A stretch of 64,000 nt of DNA from NCBI GenBank assembly GCA_034509755.1, contig CM067545.1, positions 48,043,062 through 48,107,061 on the forward strand, given 5' to 3'. Numbering within the stretch: the first letter of the stretch is position 1; every line of letters begins with the position of its first letter. The translations under genes and the position numbers were made by a program. The DNA comes from Anisodus tanguticus (Eukaryota > Streptophyta > Magnoliopsida > Solanales > Solanaceae). The notes below the pieces were generated by a model that made no database searches, was not told where the DNA came from, and worked only from the letters and a program-made list of their open reading frames with translations. Shown here in pieces: positions 31,697 through 43,104 of this stretch.

Positions 31697-31753
31697 CCTC
31701 CATAGCGAATTCCGTGCATAGCGGGAGTTTAGTGTACCGGGCTGCCTTTTTTT
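31697..31753 (+). mobile_element. 5'-truncated SINE with 13-bp target duplication
   Basis: Only 57 bases remain, ending GTGTACCGGGCTGCCTTTTT, a 3' end shared by nightshade SINEs. AGTGGAGGATGTA lies on both sides (31684-31696 and 31754-31766). So the copy was truncated at insertion, as target-primed reverse transcription can do. Confidence 0.75.
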
Positions 31754-32926
31754 AGTGGAGGATGTAATACTAATCAATGAGTTCAATAGATCCCTGTTTC
31801 GACAAAAGTATAGATATATATATATAAAGAATTTACTAAAATTTAAAAAAGACAAATTTTGAACATACAATTTTAAAAGTGCAGTGGATTTAGAGTCTAC
31901 TTATACACGAGAGGGGGAGGGGGTGAATTATGTATACCCAATTTTCGAGTTGTTGGGAAAGCCTGGTTCTTCAACCTAAATATCCAGGAATATAGTTACA
32001 CTAATAATGCAAAAGTAAAGAACACACACGATTTACATGGAAAACCTCATTGTTCAAAGGAGTAAAAACTACGACCTACGACGTCTAGAATTTGCTTTAA
32101 AATTTCACTAAATAACAAGAGTAGTTTTAGGTTACAACTCAATAACAAAAGCGACTAACTCTAATACCTCAACTCATACTATCAACTCTGACGGTAGCTA
32201 AACACTTTCAAGACTATAAACTCTACCCTAGAAAGTAAAAAAAATGCCGTATTGTGATGTAATCCGATACTAGGAAGGCAGAATTTAAAGAGAAAACTAA
32301 GCTAAGAGGAAGAGATAAAAGAATATTTCATAATAGATTATGTGCTCCATGCCAATTGAGCTACATATAACCCCCTTCTAACTGAACAAGGGACTGAAAT
32401 GCAAAAAGGAAATACAGGGGTCGAAATGAAACAAGCTAAATACGTAACTAATTCTAACATCTCCGGAATGTACTACGTTGCCAGCCAAAGGTACTACTCC
32501 CTGCATTTAAGCTCTTATTCTGAGTCACATCAGTACTTCCTTGTTCTCAAGGAAGGAAGGCTGGAGTCCCCGGGGCATTGCTGGATGGCAAAGGAGGGGA
32601 ACTTAAAATACAGCGTGAGTTCAAACCTTGGTGGGAGCAATTTGCTCTCTACTGGGGTAGAACCTCGTAGGTGATATCAGTTGCTCTCTCCCTCTAGCAA
32701 TTCTGACTATCGTTTTATTAGACCCAAAAACTCCACTCTCACTGATATAACCCCGTACAACATTCTGCCTAGCTTCTATAATTGCAAGCAACCTGTTAAT
32801 AATATTGCAATACCTTTCAATCAATAATATTGAACTCTTGGTGCCTGTTAATAATAAATCAAGTTGTGAGTTTTTCAATTCCTGAATTATAGGCTTCATA
32901 ATGAACTTGTCACCAATAAGACCAAT

Positions 32927-34919
32927 TTAGACTCCTGCTATCACTTTTGAGTTTAGTGACCAAACAATAGCAGTTCCAACAGCAAACATACTTGAAAGAA
33001 GAACATGATTCCTAGTGTCCTTTGGTTCATGTTGAAAAAGACTTTGATGTCCAATCTTCAGTTGTTCAATTTCAAACTTGTTCCTCATGGATCCATAGAT
33101 AAGCTTACATATTCTAAGAGCTCCATATGGACAACCAATTGTTATATCCCAAGTAATGAAATAGCTCTCAGGTTCATGAAATGTGCTCTTGAAATAACAT
33201 CCATTTCCACCTTTCCTGTATATATTAGCAAGCACAATCTCACTATGTATTACTCCTACTGTAAGCTTTTAGTCCAAGGCTATAAATGGATCTTTCCAGC
33301 TTAAGCACTGTCAACCCTACACAAAAACTAAGCATAGTGTAAACAATGAATTCAGTAGGCTCAATACTTTCTTTGAGATAATTGAACTTGGATTCCCTCC
33401 TAACAGCAGTGAATGTTATGACAGTCTTTGGTTTGCAATCCATGATCATTTGAGCAAGAAATTCAGCTGAAAATGTAGCGAGAAGAACTGAGTAAATGGC
33501 ATCAATACGAGCACAAGCAAGTTTTGCAATTGGAGGTTCCACAAACATGAATAAGCTATCACTCTCATGAACTCCAAATGATAACAGATCATCACTATTA
33601 TCTTCAACAGAGTTAGAACTAACAGTACCATACATTCCTAGCCTTTGAAGGGAAAGCTCATCTCCAGTTGGAAAAATTTCCCGACCCATCATGTCCTTAT
33701 CAAGTAAGAATAACTGATAATGTACCTCATTTGGCAATAAATCGCAGCAACATTTAACTAGTGAAAATGAAAAATTGGAAACTCAATTATCTCCTCCTTC
33801 AAGTGAATTACACAAGTAGATAACACTTCGAACAATTTTTCAGTAAATGCTTCTGCATATTCATTATCCCACCCTTCCTTTGATCTTTTCTTTACTCTAG
33901 AAATAAGCATATCAGGAAAGAACTTGTACATCAATTGGCAGCCAACATGCCACTCACTATCTGGGACAATTTCATAACTTACATATTCATCTGCAATAAC
34001 TTGGAAATTCATGTCGCAATTTCCTACCTCATCACAAGTGAACACCATACCGTCGGAAACAATGTCCCGTGAGAACCAGGTTGGAGCTACTAGTGACTGC
34101 TCATAATCTAGAACCTCAGTTTCATGGCCAAGAGAAATCACAAAAAAAGGAAAATAGGATTCTCGCTCTACAAAATTTTGTGAAACTCTAGATGCTTGAG
34201 AAAGCATATCTACAATGCTTTTATCAGTTATCAGCGAGCCTTCATATCCTTCCCCTATTTGATAAGCACCAACTTCCAGATCGAAATTCATAGGGCTAAT
34301 ATTGTCGTTGTTTGCAATAGTAATTCCAAGATTAAGAGTTTCGAGATCACAAACCTCGCCAGAAGATAAAAGGTCAATTGCAAACCCGGAAGTAGGAGGA
34401 GAGGAAATCACCTGGAAATCATAGTAGAAGGTACTGTTGCTGCTAGAAGTTTTGGTTTCACTCGGTAAATCAAAATCATCATCGAATGGTGGACTATCCA
34501 TTCCTTCTGATATTTGTCCAGAAATGGAAATAACTTTTTCTGTCAATGGCTCAGCTACATCTGGGGACGTAACTTCTGGGATTCCAAATGACAACCCCAT
34601 AACAGTCAACTTCTGTTCAACATGCGCCAATTTCGTCTCCTCCAGCAAGAGTTCCGCCATCAGCAACATCACTGAAATTAATGGCAACATAAGCAGTACA
34701 TTCTGAATCCGTAACTTGCTCCATCACCTGTAGACTATTCCCCTTGCTATTGCTACTGTTGATACCCTTCTCCTCAGTTTGCATTTCATCAGAAGCTTCT
34801 TGCGCATATTTTTGAAAACTTGTTTTCCCATATTTGCCTTGTACAGAAATTTGCATATTTGCCTTGTCAATTCCCTTTTCTTCTGATTGATTTTCATCAA
34901 CCGCCGAATCCAAATTCAC
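32927..34919 (-). pseudogene. Decayed gene of unknown family
   Basis: Four long minus-strand frames lie end to end: 34919-34617, 34690-33758, 33737-33243 and 33235-32927. They can be read as one protein of about 640 residues if frame changes near 34665, 33742 and 33242 are allowed, or if short introns are hidden. The first half is acidic and Ser-rich. Further on there is a charged stretch (RVKKRSKEGWDNEYAEAF), then hydrophobic segments around ARIDAIYSVLLATFSAEFLA and FIVYTMLSFCVGLTVL that could span a membrane, and another near the end (LLSSMFAVGTAIVWSL). I do not recognise the family. The coherent composition over 2 kb, against stops in the other frames, argues for a real ancestral gene. No lineage-specific transposon motif was found. 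Confidence 0.5.
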
Positions 34920-35119
34920 AGGAATATTATCATTGTCATATGTAACAGCGACCCCGAGATTAAAGAACTAGATATGATGCTCTTACAACTAGGTTCTTCA
35001 GTTTAGCAGCTTGATCTCTTCAAAAACATTTTTTTGTAGTGGTGACTATTTCTGTGAGTAAATCTCAATGATTGCTTGCAATAGCGAGAGTCAAAAAGTC
35101 GACAGTAATGTACTTTATA

Positions 35120-35861
35120 CAACAACAACAACATACCCAGTGAAATCCCACAACGTGGGGTCTGGGGAGGGTAGACTGTACACAGACCTTACCTCTACCT
35201 TGGTAGGTAGAGCGGTTGTTTCCGGGAGACCCTCGGCTCAAGACAAAGCATAATCACAATCAAGCAAGCATTACAAAGCAAGAGAAACGGTCATAGATAA
35301 AAAATTAAAGTTCTATGAACATGCTGATAACAAAATTGAATACGTCATGGTAGCGCATTCTGACAAAAGGAAGCAGTAGCTAACACAGATAAATAATATA
35401 AACAAAGTACACTAGGGAACACATAGCAGGAGAAATCAAACTACATGGACTATAAAGTAATAATGCGCCTATAAGTGTGATGGGCTAATCGGGCCTACAG
35501 TAATAACACTACAATTATCATTTTGTGAACGTAAGTAGGACTACGCTCGATTACCTACTACCCTTCTACCCTAATCTTTGTCCTCCACAACCCCTATCTA
35601 AGGTCATGTCCTCAGTAAGTTGCACCTGCGCCATATCTCGTCTAATCACCTCTCTCCAATACTTCTCCGGCCTACCTCTACCTATTCTGAACTCGTCCAT
35701 AGCCAACCTCTCACACCTCCGCACTGGGCCATTTGTGTCTCTCCTCTGCACATGCCCGAACCATCTCAACCTCGCTTCCCGCATCTTATCCTCCACTGAG
35801 GCCACTCCCACTATGTTCCGGATATCATCATTTCTAATCATATCTCTCCTTATATGACCAC
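35120..35861 (-). mobile_element. 5'-truncated RTE-type LINE with 18-bp target duplication
   Basis: ACAGTAATGTACTTTATA flanks it on both sides (35102-35119 and 35862-35879). Reading on the minus strand it starts inside the RT C-terminal region ([30 protein letters not shown], an open frame at 35841-35566), continues with a 3' untranslated region and ends in GTATGTTGTTGTTGT, the (TTG)n tail of RTE LINEs. The intact frame and perfect duplication suggest recent insertion. Confidence 0.9.
35566..35841 (-). pseudogene. C-terminal end of an RTE LINE reverse transcriptase
   Basis: Open for 91 residues; carries [18 protein letters not shown] and [20 protein letters not shown], the conserved C-terminal tail after the RT domain in plant RTE LINEs. 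No palm motif is present because the copy is truncated, so it cannot work as an enzyme. Confidence 0.85.
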
Positions 35862-35879
35862 ACAGTAATGTACTTTATA

Positions 35880-36929
35880 TGCGCATGAAAGTAGGGTCGA
35901 AATTGTACCTTGATTTTTGCTCTAAAACCTAGACTAATTTGATTAAGGAAATTAATCTTATCATCCAAAATACTTTTGGTTCATCTGTCAAATATAAGTT
36001 GAGGTGAAGGACTTACGCGTTCAAAATGGATCATAAAGAGACTTCTCCCACCATTTCAAAGAAAATAGAAAGTAAGAAAAAAAGATACAACTCTTTGGCT
36101 GGTACGGATAATTGTTTTTACTGATTCATCAACCCTAAGTTGATTGTTTTTTTTCTTCATATCATCAGTGTATACTCATTAATCTGTGTATCCTCGGTGT
36201 ATACTCGTTGTATATTGATTATATATTAGTATACATTGAGCTTTAATGTTTAATTATAGTATAATTTACACACCAATTACTGAGTTTTACATTGAAAATA
36301 CGCTAAATTTAATGTATGATCAGTGTCACATCAAATATGAATGAGTATCATTGTGTTTTTCATCAATTATTCTTTGGATTTGAAGGAAAATATTTTATTT
36401 ATAAACAGAAAGGATCTTTGCAATTCTCCAAAATATCTCTTATTGTCTCTTGTTCTCTCTTGTTTTCTCTTGTTATGAAAATAGCTAGCAACCCCCTATT
36501 TATAATAGTATGAAACCTACTTTAACTCAATACAGAAAAACATATTCCTATATTAATTTGACTATAAATACTAACTAGACATGAATTAAAATACTAAAGT
36601 CTAACCAACTTTGGTTTTCTACAATTTTGAATTATTATTTCTAACATGATCTTTTTAGTTGGAGGAGGTGGATAGATTGGCTATTGACCAAAAATCCACC
36701 ATCTCAATTATATCCTGAGGTTGTTGAATGCTTCAGAACGTTGATGAGGATCAGTGGAAATGAGTAGGAAAAAGATAATAGCAAGGATGGTATGAATCAT
36801 AAAGTTTCAAATATACATAGGTTAGTATTTTATAGCTATTTTGAGTAAACGACATTTTTTGTTAGGGTAGAGAAAAATAGGGGTCCAGATGGCTATATAT
36901 GGTTTTTTCCATTTCAAAATATATTTTCA
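35880..36929. other. Non-genic stretch
   Basis: No gene is supported. Repeated GTATACTC(A/G)TT elements occur near 36170-36240 and TCTTGT(T/C)CTCT repeats near 36440-36475. The A/T content is high. Confidence 0.45.
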
Positions 36930-36985
36930 TAGACAAACTCATTGAGGCATTTGAAAGGTTAACTTGCAAATTCAACTCTTAAGAG

Positions 36986-37183
36986 ATGTACTTCGGGAAG
37001 GGAGTTTTCGTAAATGGAGCAGTCTTCTGGCCAACATATAAATTTGAGAATTCCTTCTGTTTTAATGTTGATAAGGAAATTCTCCATCCATATCCAATGT
37101 CTTCAAGAAAAAGGGATGTAATGTACTCAGGAAGTTTGAAAGACCATTTGTGTTTCATTCGATCAAAAGATGACCATGTATAA
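36986..37183 (+). pseudogene. F-box protein C-terminal (FBA) fragment, left arm
   Basis: Translates to GVFVNGAVFWPTYKFENSFC then NVDKEILHPYPM, the typical pattern of the F-box-associated interaction domain in plant SCF substrate receptors. The F-box itself is absent. At 65 residues it cannot be a working receptor. Confidence 0.65.
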
Positions 37184-37439
37184 AAATAAAACCACTTACA
37201 AGTCCTTGAACTGGAAAATGATTGGAAGCTCTTGGTGCATCAAATATCACATTGATAATTTCACATTTGGCTTTCATTCTCATTTTTTCTTTCTCATGTA
37301 GGTAGAGATAGAAATGATGAGAATCTGTACTTGGTCAGATACACAATACCAAGTACTCTTCATCTCCATCTCTACCTATAAGAGAAAGAAAAAATGTGAC
37401 AAAGTCAGTTGTGGAAAAAATGTGACAAAGTACATTATA

Positions 37440-37610
37440 TCCCCTTTTTTTAAGGCATTGGGTGTTGATGGAGAATTTCCTTATCAACATCAATCAAAAT
37501 AAAAGAACTCCCAAATCTACATGTTGGCAGAAGATTGCTCCACTTACAAAAACTCCAATCCTCAAGTGCACACCTTTTAGATGTGAATTTGAAAGTTGAT
37601 CTCTCAAATG
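37440..37610 (-). pseudogene. F-box protein C-terminal (FBA) fragment, right arm
   Basis: On the minus strand the translation runs GVFVSGAIF, then DVDKEILHQHPMP in a shifted frame. It is the mirror copy of 36986-37183 and is interrupted by a frameshift. Confidence 0.65.
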
Positions 37611-37650
37611 CCTCCATGAATTCATCTCTAAAGAGAATATACTTCCACCT

Positions 37651-38045
37651 GAAATTTTAATTTATGAAAGCGACGTCCAACACCTACATGAACAACTTTG
37701 AGATGAGGCGATTTAGAATGAAGGAAAGCTACACTCACGTCCAAAAAGTTTGTACAACTTACATGGAAAGTTTGCAATACACACTAACTACTTGAAGAAG
37801 CCAGCTATATAGAGACAAAACACTTGGTATAATCTGTACCACCAAAATATGATTCTGGCTACTTTTTCTACTATAAGTGGAAAATGGAAATCATCAAGGT
37901 AGCAATCTCTTTTGTCTGACCGTCACCAATGGAGGGCTCTAGAGTTATAAACAAGGTGAGAAGCCTACCCCTTCATTGGAAATGAAAGACACCTTTTCAA
38001 CTTAAAAGGCTCCAAGCAGGGACCACACTGATCACCTAGTCCATT
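37651..38045. other. Probable 3' flank of the AIPP2-like gene
   Basis: No coding potential. On the minus strand it follows the stop codon at 38046 and probably includes the 3' untranslated region. Confidence 0.35.
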
Positions 38046-39839
38046 TCATTGTGTAGAGACGTAGATATCAGATGCTTGTATTCTGTATTTGTCATGTTGT
38101 TCAACATCTTGGTTCCTTGTGTCTAGATTCCTACCACACTCCCGTTCCATATTATTGAGACTACTCTCAGGACTGTTACAACGGGAGCTTAAAGAACTTG
38201 GGAAGCGGCCCTGAGGACTGCCAGAATTCACACCTTTCAATATGCTCAAAGGACTCGGGAAACTCTGGCCCTGAGAACTACCTGTATTTGCACCTTCGAC
38301 TTCATTTAGGAGACAGCTCATAGCTGCATTCTGGATGCTGCTAGTTTGTGCTAAAGAGTTGGCGGTTGGTATACTTGAGCATGAAGATGACTTACGTCTA
38401 AACACACCCCACAAATAGTACTTCCTACGAAGCCCTGCAAGGTGAAGGTTTATTAAGCATTTGATTGAATACAACTGATATCTCGGTTCAGTGGGAGAAA
38501 ATAAAGACTTGGGAAGCAGAAATTCATCACTTACTCCAGTGCTTATGTGGCAATTCACGCGATGAAAAAATCAAGAGCTCCAAGTCGTCAATTGTGGTTT
38601 TCATTGCGAGATCATTGTCAATTACATCTTCCAACAGATCATCATAAGAATTTTCATCCCTGTAAGACAGTATTAATAGAGAAGGTTCCAGATCATAATG
38701 TTCAATGAGTGCATTACCAAAACAAGTTACCTTTCAAGATCGGGAAAAAGATACAAAGCAATACTGCTGTCTGTTGGTGGCAACCTCAAGAAACTCTTAG
38801 GCCATACATCACTCTTGGCCATAATTTTTACATCAAGTTTCACTGGAAGCCCATTTGCTGCTTTAAAAGTCTTTTCACAGGCTTTGTTTGACAGATGAGC
38901 TAAGATATTTATACTGGTTTCACTTTCTCTATTGAAGATAAAACATCCCCTACAGTTAAAACTAAAGACAGTGAATAGAGAATTCTTTTTTCCGAATTAA
39001 AAATAGAATCCTATTGGTATTTTGCTTGCTTCTTTTAAAACAAAAGACAATGGTTGCACCACGAAGTAGTGGGGAGGGGGTGAAAAGGCAATAGCAGAAA
39101 GAACGAATCACCTAAAAAGGAAGGGTAAAGATCTAAGTATCTAACTGCTAATAGCTGAAAAGGCCTTTTCTGGGTAACCCAACTCTAAAATGAAACAGGT
39201 AAGTGTCTATCTAAAGCCGTGGAAGTTAAAGTTTTACCTCCAAATGGGATCAATAAGTGCCTGTGCAGGCACATAATCCGCAGATTCTATTTGAGGCTCA
39301 GTATACAAATTGTTGACTGGAACATAATGCTCGTCAGGGGATAAGGAAGAAAATTTCCCACCACTTGCCCCACCTTGTCCCTCAAAATCATTGTCATCAT
39401 CAAGAACTACAAATTCTATTTCAGGTTCACTATACAAATTGTTGAGTGGAACATAATGCTCGTCAGGGGATAAGGAAGAAAATTTCCCACTACTTGCCCC
39501 ACCTTCTCCCTCAAAATCACTGTCATCATCAAGAACTACAAACCTCCTCCTTGGTTTTCTCATCTCTTGTTGTTTTGCAATTTCAGTAAGCGAATGAGCA
39601 CTCTTTGGATCTTGCACAGAAGATTTACCGGTTGATTGAGCTAAATCTTCGGGGTGTTTGCCTACTAGTGGAGTGTTCTCTGCTTTTACTGATTCGATTT
39701 TCTGTTCAGAATAGCATACATCTACACACGCTTCTCCAATGTCTTGCTGTTTCTTAGTTTCAGTAAATGAAGGCTTCTCCTTCTGCAAAACTTGAAAAGG
39801 ATTGTGTTGTAGCTGATTGGACTGCTCCGCTTGCGTCAT
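38046..39839 (-). CDS. Intact 3' exons of the AIPP2-like gene (possible 444-residue protein)
   Basis: From the ATG at 39839 the joins 39839-39238, 38949-38731, 38659-38535 and 38434-38046 are all GT-AG and stay in phase for 444 residues. The product has a charged, probably disordered first half with two copies of a 43-residue unit (VVLDDD(S/N)DFEG start), then the conserved C-terminal region found in AIPP2-type proteins (ILAHLSNKACEK, VWPKSFLRL, LELLIFSSRELP, KYYLWGVFRRK) and a Ser-rich tail. It lacks the PHD finger. Either a truncated protein is still made, or decay began at the 5' end only recently. Confidence 0.6.
39283..39541 (-). repeat. In-frame 129-bp tandem duplication in the AIPP2-like gene
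   Basis: A 43-residue unit beginning FVVLDDD and ending EPEIE or EPQIE occurs twice back to back. The two copies differ at a handful of residues (S/N, E/Q, L/V, S/T), so the duplication is moderately recent. Confidence 0.85.
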
Positions 39840-40117
39840 GTTTAGCCTTATCTAAGCTTTTGGCTTTTGTTTACAACTGTTAAGCTTTCTTCTCCATTCC
39901 ACTCAAACATCAAAAGCACGGATTTTTCGCTCACTTATCCGTTCACTCTTTCTGAACTGTTCAATCTTAGCAACTCTGGGAGCACAATCCCAACATATCC
40001 AATCTATATTGTCATCGTCATGGGAGAATTTCTCTAGGCAAATAGCTGCAAAAAATAAGGAACAATATAATGAAATACTCCTGCAGAGTTAATAATCTTT
40101 TTCTGAGCCTGAAGAGT

Positions 40118-40333
40118 GAAATTGAAGCAAATATAGGTATCTGCAGATGCGCATGATAATAACAGAATGACAATATACAGACCAAAATCATCCGTGATAT
40201 TGAAGCCAATATAGGCATCTTTGGATGCGCATGACAATATACAGACCAAAACATCCGTGATATTAAAGCCAATATAGGCAACTTTAGATGCGCATGGCAA
40301 TAACAGAACGACAATATACAGACCAAAACATTC
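40118..40333. repeat. Three-copy minisatellite in intron 1 of the AIPP2-like gene
   Basis: GACAATATACAGACCAAAA and GCCAATATAGGCA repeat three times with a unit of about 60-77 bases (copies differ by an internal deletion). A second, larger duplication of about 160 bases occupies 40600-40765 and 40844-41003. Neither affects exons. Confidence 0.7.
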
Positions 40334-41530
40334 ATCAGTACTTTTTCTAGACTCTGTAAAGGGGAAAGAAAAATTGTGATCATAAGAATGTGGAGCTAAG
40401 GATTACCCTGTTCAGAGGAGAGGACGATGACTTTTAATTAGTACTTAATTTGGAGCGACAGTATGAGTTATATTCTATAGTATCCAAAGAGCTAAAAGAA
40501 AAGGAAAACCATATCCTCTACAACTGACTTTGTCCACTGATCCACTCATATAGTGATTCTGTTGCATCAGGCAAGTAGAATTTGACAGGTACAAAAACAC
40601 AATATACTACTCATGAGACAGAAAATAATAAAGTAATAATAAAGAATGCAGTCACTAAACCAGGCAACAATTGGGCTGATGATGTAAATCGCCCAGGAAA
40701 AACTATAATACCTGAAACGAACCCATTTCAATTGCTCATAACCCACTAGAAACTTGTTCAGAGAGAGAACGGGGTTCTGGCTTGAAGCTACAAGAAATCT
40801 ACGAGTGAAATTTGGCAGGTGGTAAGATAGAATAAACCGTCCAAAATGAGATGGAAAATAATAAGTAAATAACAAGAAACAAACATTTGCAGTCACGAAG
40901 CTAGGCAAGCATTGGGTTGATGATGTAAAACGCCCAGGAAAGACAATAATAAGTGATATTCCGATTTCAATTGGTTATATCCACTAGAAATTCGTTCTGA
41001 AAAGTAAAGACTATTGCATTCTAATAATTAAGTTACTGATGAAACATACTGGTGTACTGCGGAATCACGACACTTCAAGCAGTATATGAGAAGCTTGGTA
41101 TCTCCTTCATCCCCACATGTTAGGCAGACAGTTCTCTGAGAAAGAGAAAGAAAAAGAAAACACAAGTGAGCACTAAGATTGTAAATTTGTACAAAGGGAT
41201 GAACAAGTACTGATGAAGCTATCTTTTCCGATAACCAAATCGGTGAATTTACTTATTGACTTCAAACACTTTTAATGTCAGAAACCTTAAGTTTCTATAG
41301 ACTGGCTGCAACAACAACATGAATGGCCATTGGATTGACAGTTCTATGATGTTGTTCTTTATTTCTTAGACGTGCTCTTTATTTCTTAGACGTGATCGTA
41401 GAAGCTTGTAAAGGGTGAACATAACCCAGGCCTTCAGGCTAGGATAAAAAAATGAAGCAACCCATCTAGCTAGAAAGTAAATATACTTCTTTGAATAAAA
41501 ATGTATATATATGGAACAGGGTCGGGCATA

Positions 41531-41583
41531 CAACAACAACAACATACCCAGTGTAATCCTACAAGTGGGGTCTGGGGAGGATA
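41531..41583 (-). mobile_element. Very short RTE LINE 3' end
   Basis: Only the last 53 bases of the RTE 3' untranslated region with its (TTG)n tail are present, same strand as 35120-35861. GGCATA flanks both sides (41525-41530, 41584-41589), probably the remains of a target duplication. Confidence 0.6.
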
Positions 41584-42748
41584 GGCATATAGCTCCTAAT
41601 TCCTGCATAAAACAAAATGGCAAAATCGAGGAGTAGAGGTTTTCTACTTTTTCTACTGATACATAAATCTCTAGAAGGACCAAATAACTCGTATCAAATG
41701 TTGGAACCAAGTGACTAGACATTAATCTCAAATAGTTAGTGTTGCCTATATAGAGCTTTTGCTTCCATGGTGTTCTATTTTTTGCTTAGTCAACATGAAT
41801 TCTGAGAGATTGTAGGTCTTCTGAGAAAACGTCTTCTGATATAATTTTCAGATCTACCTCATCCTTTTTAACACCTTTCAATTATCATAGGTAGACATAT
41901 ACTGACTGTGCATTTGCCGGTCTACACAGGACATGGCCAGATCATGTCAAACAATCTTCTCTTGTTTTATCGAACAAGTGTTCTACTTGCACCTTGTGTC
42001 AAGTGTGATCACTTCTAATATTGTATAACTGCAAATTAATCTTAACATTCATATCTCTACAATACTCTTGTGGATATGTTAGACCTTAAAGATACAATGT
42101 TTGTTCATATAACATTGTTTTTCAGTAGAACAAAGAGCAAAATTTGTTAAATTTCTTGTTTGAAATGCACCTATTTTCAAATAGATCAAAACATGATTTT
42201 TCGTCCTGCAGGTTCAATTTACAGTTACATGTAAAATCTAGCATTTTTTACACTTCCCAACAAGTAAAGAAATCAAGAAATAATCATAATGCTATAATTC
42301 ATCACCGACAGCACAGGAGTAGCTTTTGAAGACAATTAGTTCGAAGCCATTACTTGTTGAAACTTAACCTCTTAATTAAACAAGTCCCATCACTCATGTA
42401 CACAGAGTGAAGACAGAAAGACAAACTACCAGTTTCTAGTATGAAGTTCCAATGAAATTCATATGCACATTGTTCTCAGTAGAAAATATGCAATGTCTGG
42501 GTTCCAATTTTGAGTTACAATCTTCTCAGACTTTTAATTTGGGTCGATAGATGGGCATTTGAGGAGTCAAGGGTTAGTTAAGAAATTTAAGGGTAACAGA
42601 GCTAATTAAGGACTTGCACAGAAGTTGTTGTACGACCCTCGGTTGTTGGGTGCTGGGCACCCCAATGCTATATGTTCGAACTCTTGGGGTGTACCCCTCA
42701 GGAGGGAAGTGCCTCCACCTCGGTAGCGGTTCAAGTATCCTCATATGA

Positions 42749-42871
42749 GCTATGATGCCTGGACTCTTCAAAAATATATACAGGTGCGTGTCGGATCTTC
42801 CAAAAATAGTTCAATTTTGGACGATCCGACACGAGTGCAACAACACTTTTGAAGAATCCGAACAACATAGC
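42749..42871. mobile_element. Short foldback MITE, copy 3
   Basis: The best preserved of three copies: GTGTCGGATCTTCC pairs with GGACGATCCGACAC in the middle and GGACTCTTCAAAAA with TTTTGAAGAATCC outside. The whole 120 bases can fold into a hairpin. I know this family as common in nightshade genomes. Confidence 0.75.
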
Positions 42872-42988
42872 CTATGAGTGAACCCCAACTCCAACTTTAC
42901 CTTTTAAAACATTAAGATGCAGTTTGAGGTGAAACCAATAGTTGCAAAAACACCTATATCCTCCCCTGCCCCACATTCTCCCTTAAAT

Positions 42989-43104
42989 TACAACATACCC
43001 AGTAGTCCTACAAGTTGGGTCAGTGGAGGGTAAAATATACGCAGACATTACCCCTATTTTAGGAGGTAGAGAGGTTGTTTCCGATAGTCCCTCAGCTAAA
43101 GTAA
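42989..43104 (-). mobile_element. RTE LINE 3' fragment with 16-bp target duplication
   Basis: Contains the tail blocks also found at 35130-35240 (AGGTAGAGAGGTTGTTTCCGA type). ACATTCTCCCTTAAAT flanks both sides (42973-42988 and 43105-43120). A strongly 5'-truncated insertion. Confidence 0.82.

Larger units (their letters stand above)
29766..32600. other. Non-genic stretch with small repeats
   Basis: No gene can be supported. It contains the foldback element at 30262-30416, a two-copy 20-base repeat at 31272-31311, a SINE-like sequence near 31385-31600, a truncated SINE at 31697-31753 and a G-rich GAGAGGGGGAGGGGG tract near 31909. Short open frames here look random. Confidence 0.5.
36930..37650. 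repeat. Inverted duplication of an F-box-associated gene fragment
   Basis: The plus-strand arm (about 36930-37340) and minus-strand arm (about 37650-37360) share GAGGCATTTGA, GGAGTTTT(C/T)GTAA, TGTTGATAAGGAAATTCTCCAT, and at the centre GTAGGTAGAGAT with its complement. They would form a long hairpin with a loop of only about ten bases near 37340-37355. Arms are similar but not identical and the stretch 37140-37260 is less well matched. Confidence 0.75.
38046..41135 (-). pseudogene. AIPP2/PAIPP2-like PHD-finger gene, PHD region broken
   Basis: Exons on the minus strand: 41135-about 41043, 40045-39238, 38949-38731, 38659-38535, 38434-38046. The first carries VCLTCGDEG and LLIYCLKCRDSAVH, the second continues with CLEKF and WICWDC, together a PHD finger of the type in Arabidopsis AIPP2/PAIPP2, which reads unmodified H3K4 and acts with BAH-protein and CPL2 partners in gene repression. 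Joining them at the best GT-AG sites (CA/GTATGT and TTGCAG/C) needs one base less in the TTT at 40040-40042. Stops then appear near 39903 (TGA) and 39856 (TAG) before the frame reopens. Further exons are clean: VWPKSFLRLPPTD, DLLEDVIDNDLAM, KYYLWGVFRRK. Sequencing error is possible, as are unrecognised splice sites. No promoter or first exon was found. Confidence 0.65.

Noticed and set aside
32600..32700. Another SINE (GAGTTCAAACCTTGGTGGGA as a B box)
   Set aside because: No A box at the right distance on the same strand and no target duplication.
42574..42771. A 65-residue minus-strand frame with GVPSTQQPRVVQQL
   Set aside because: It covers repeat-like sequence that resembles a dispersed nightshade repeat and ends at the foldback element; no gene features.
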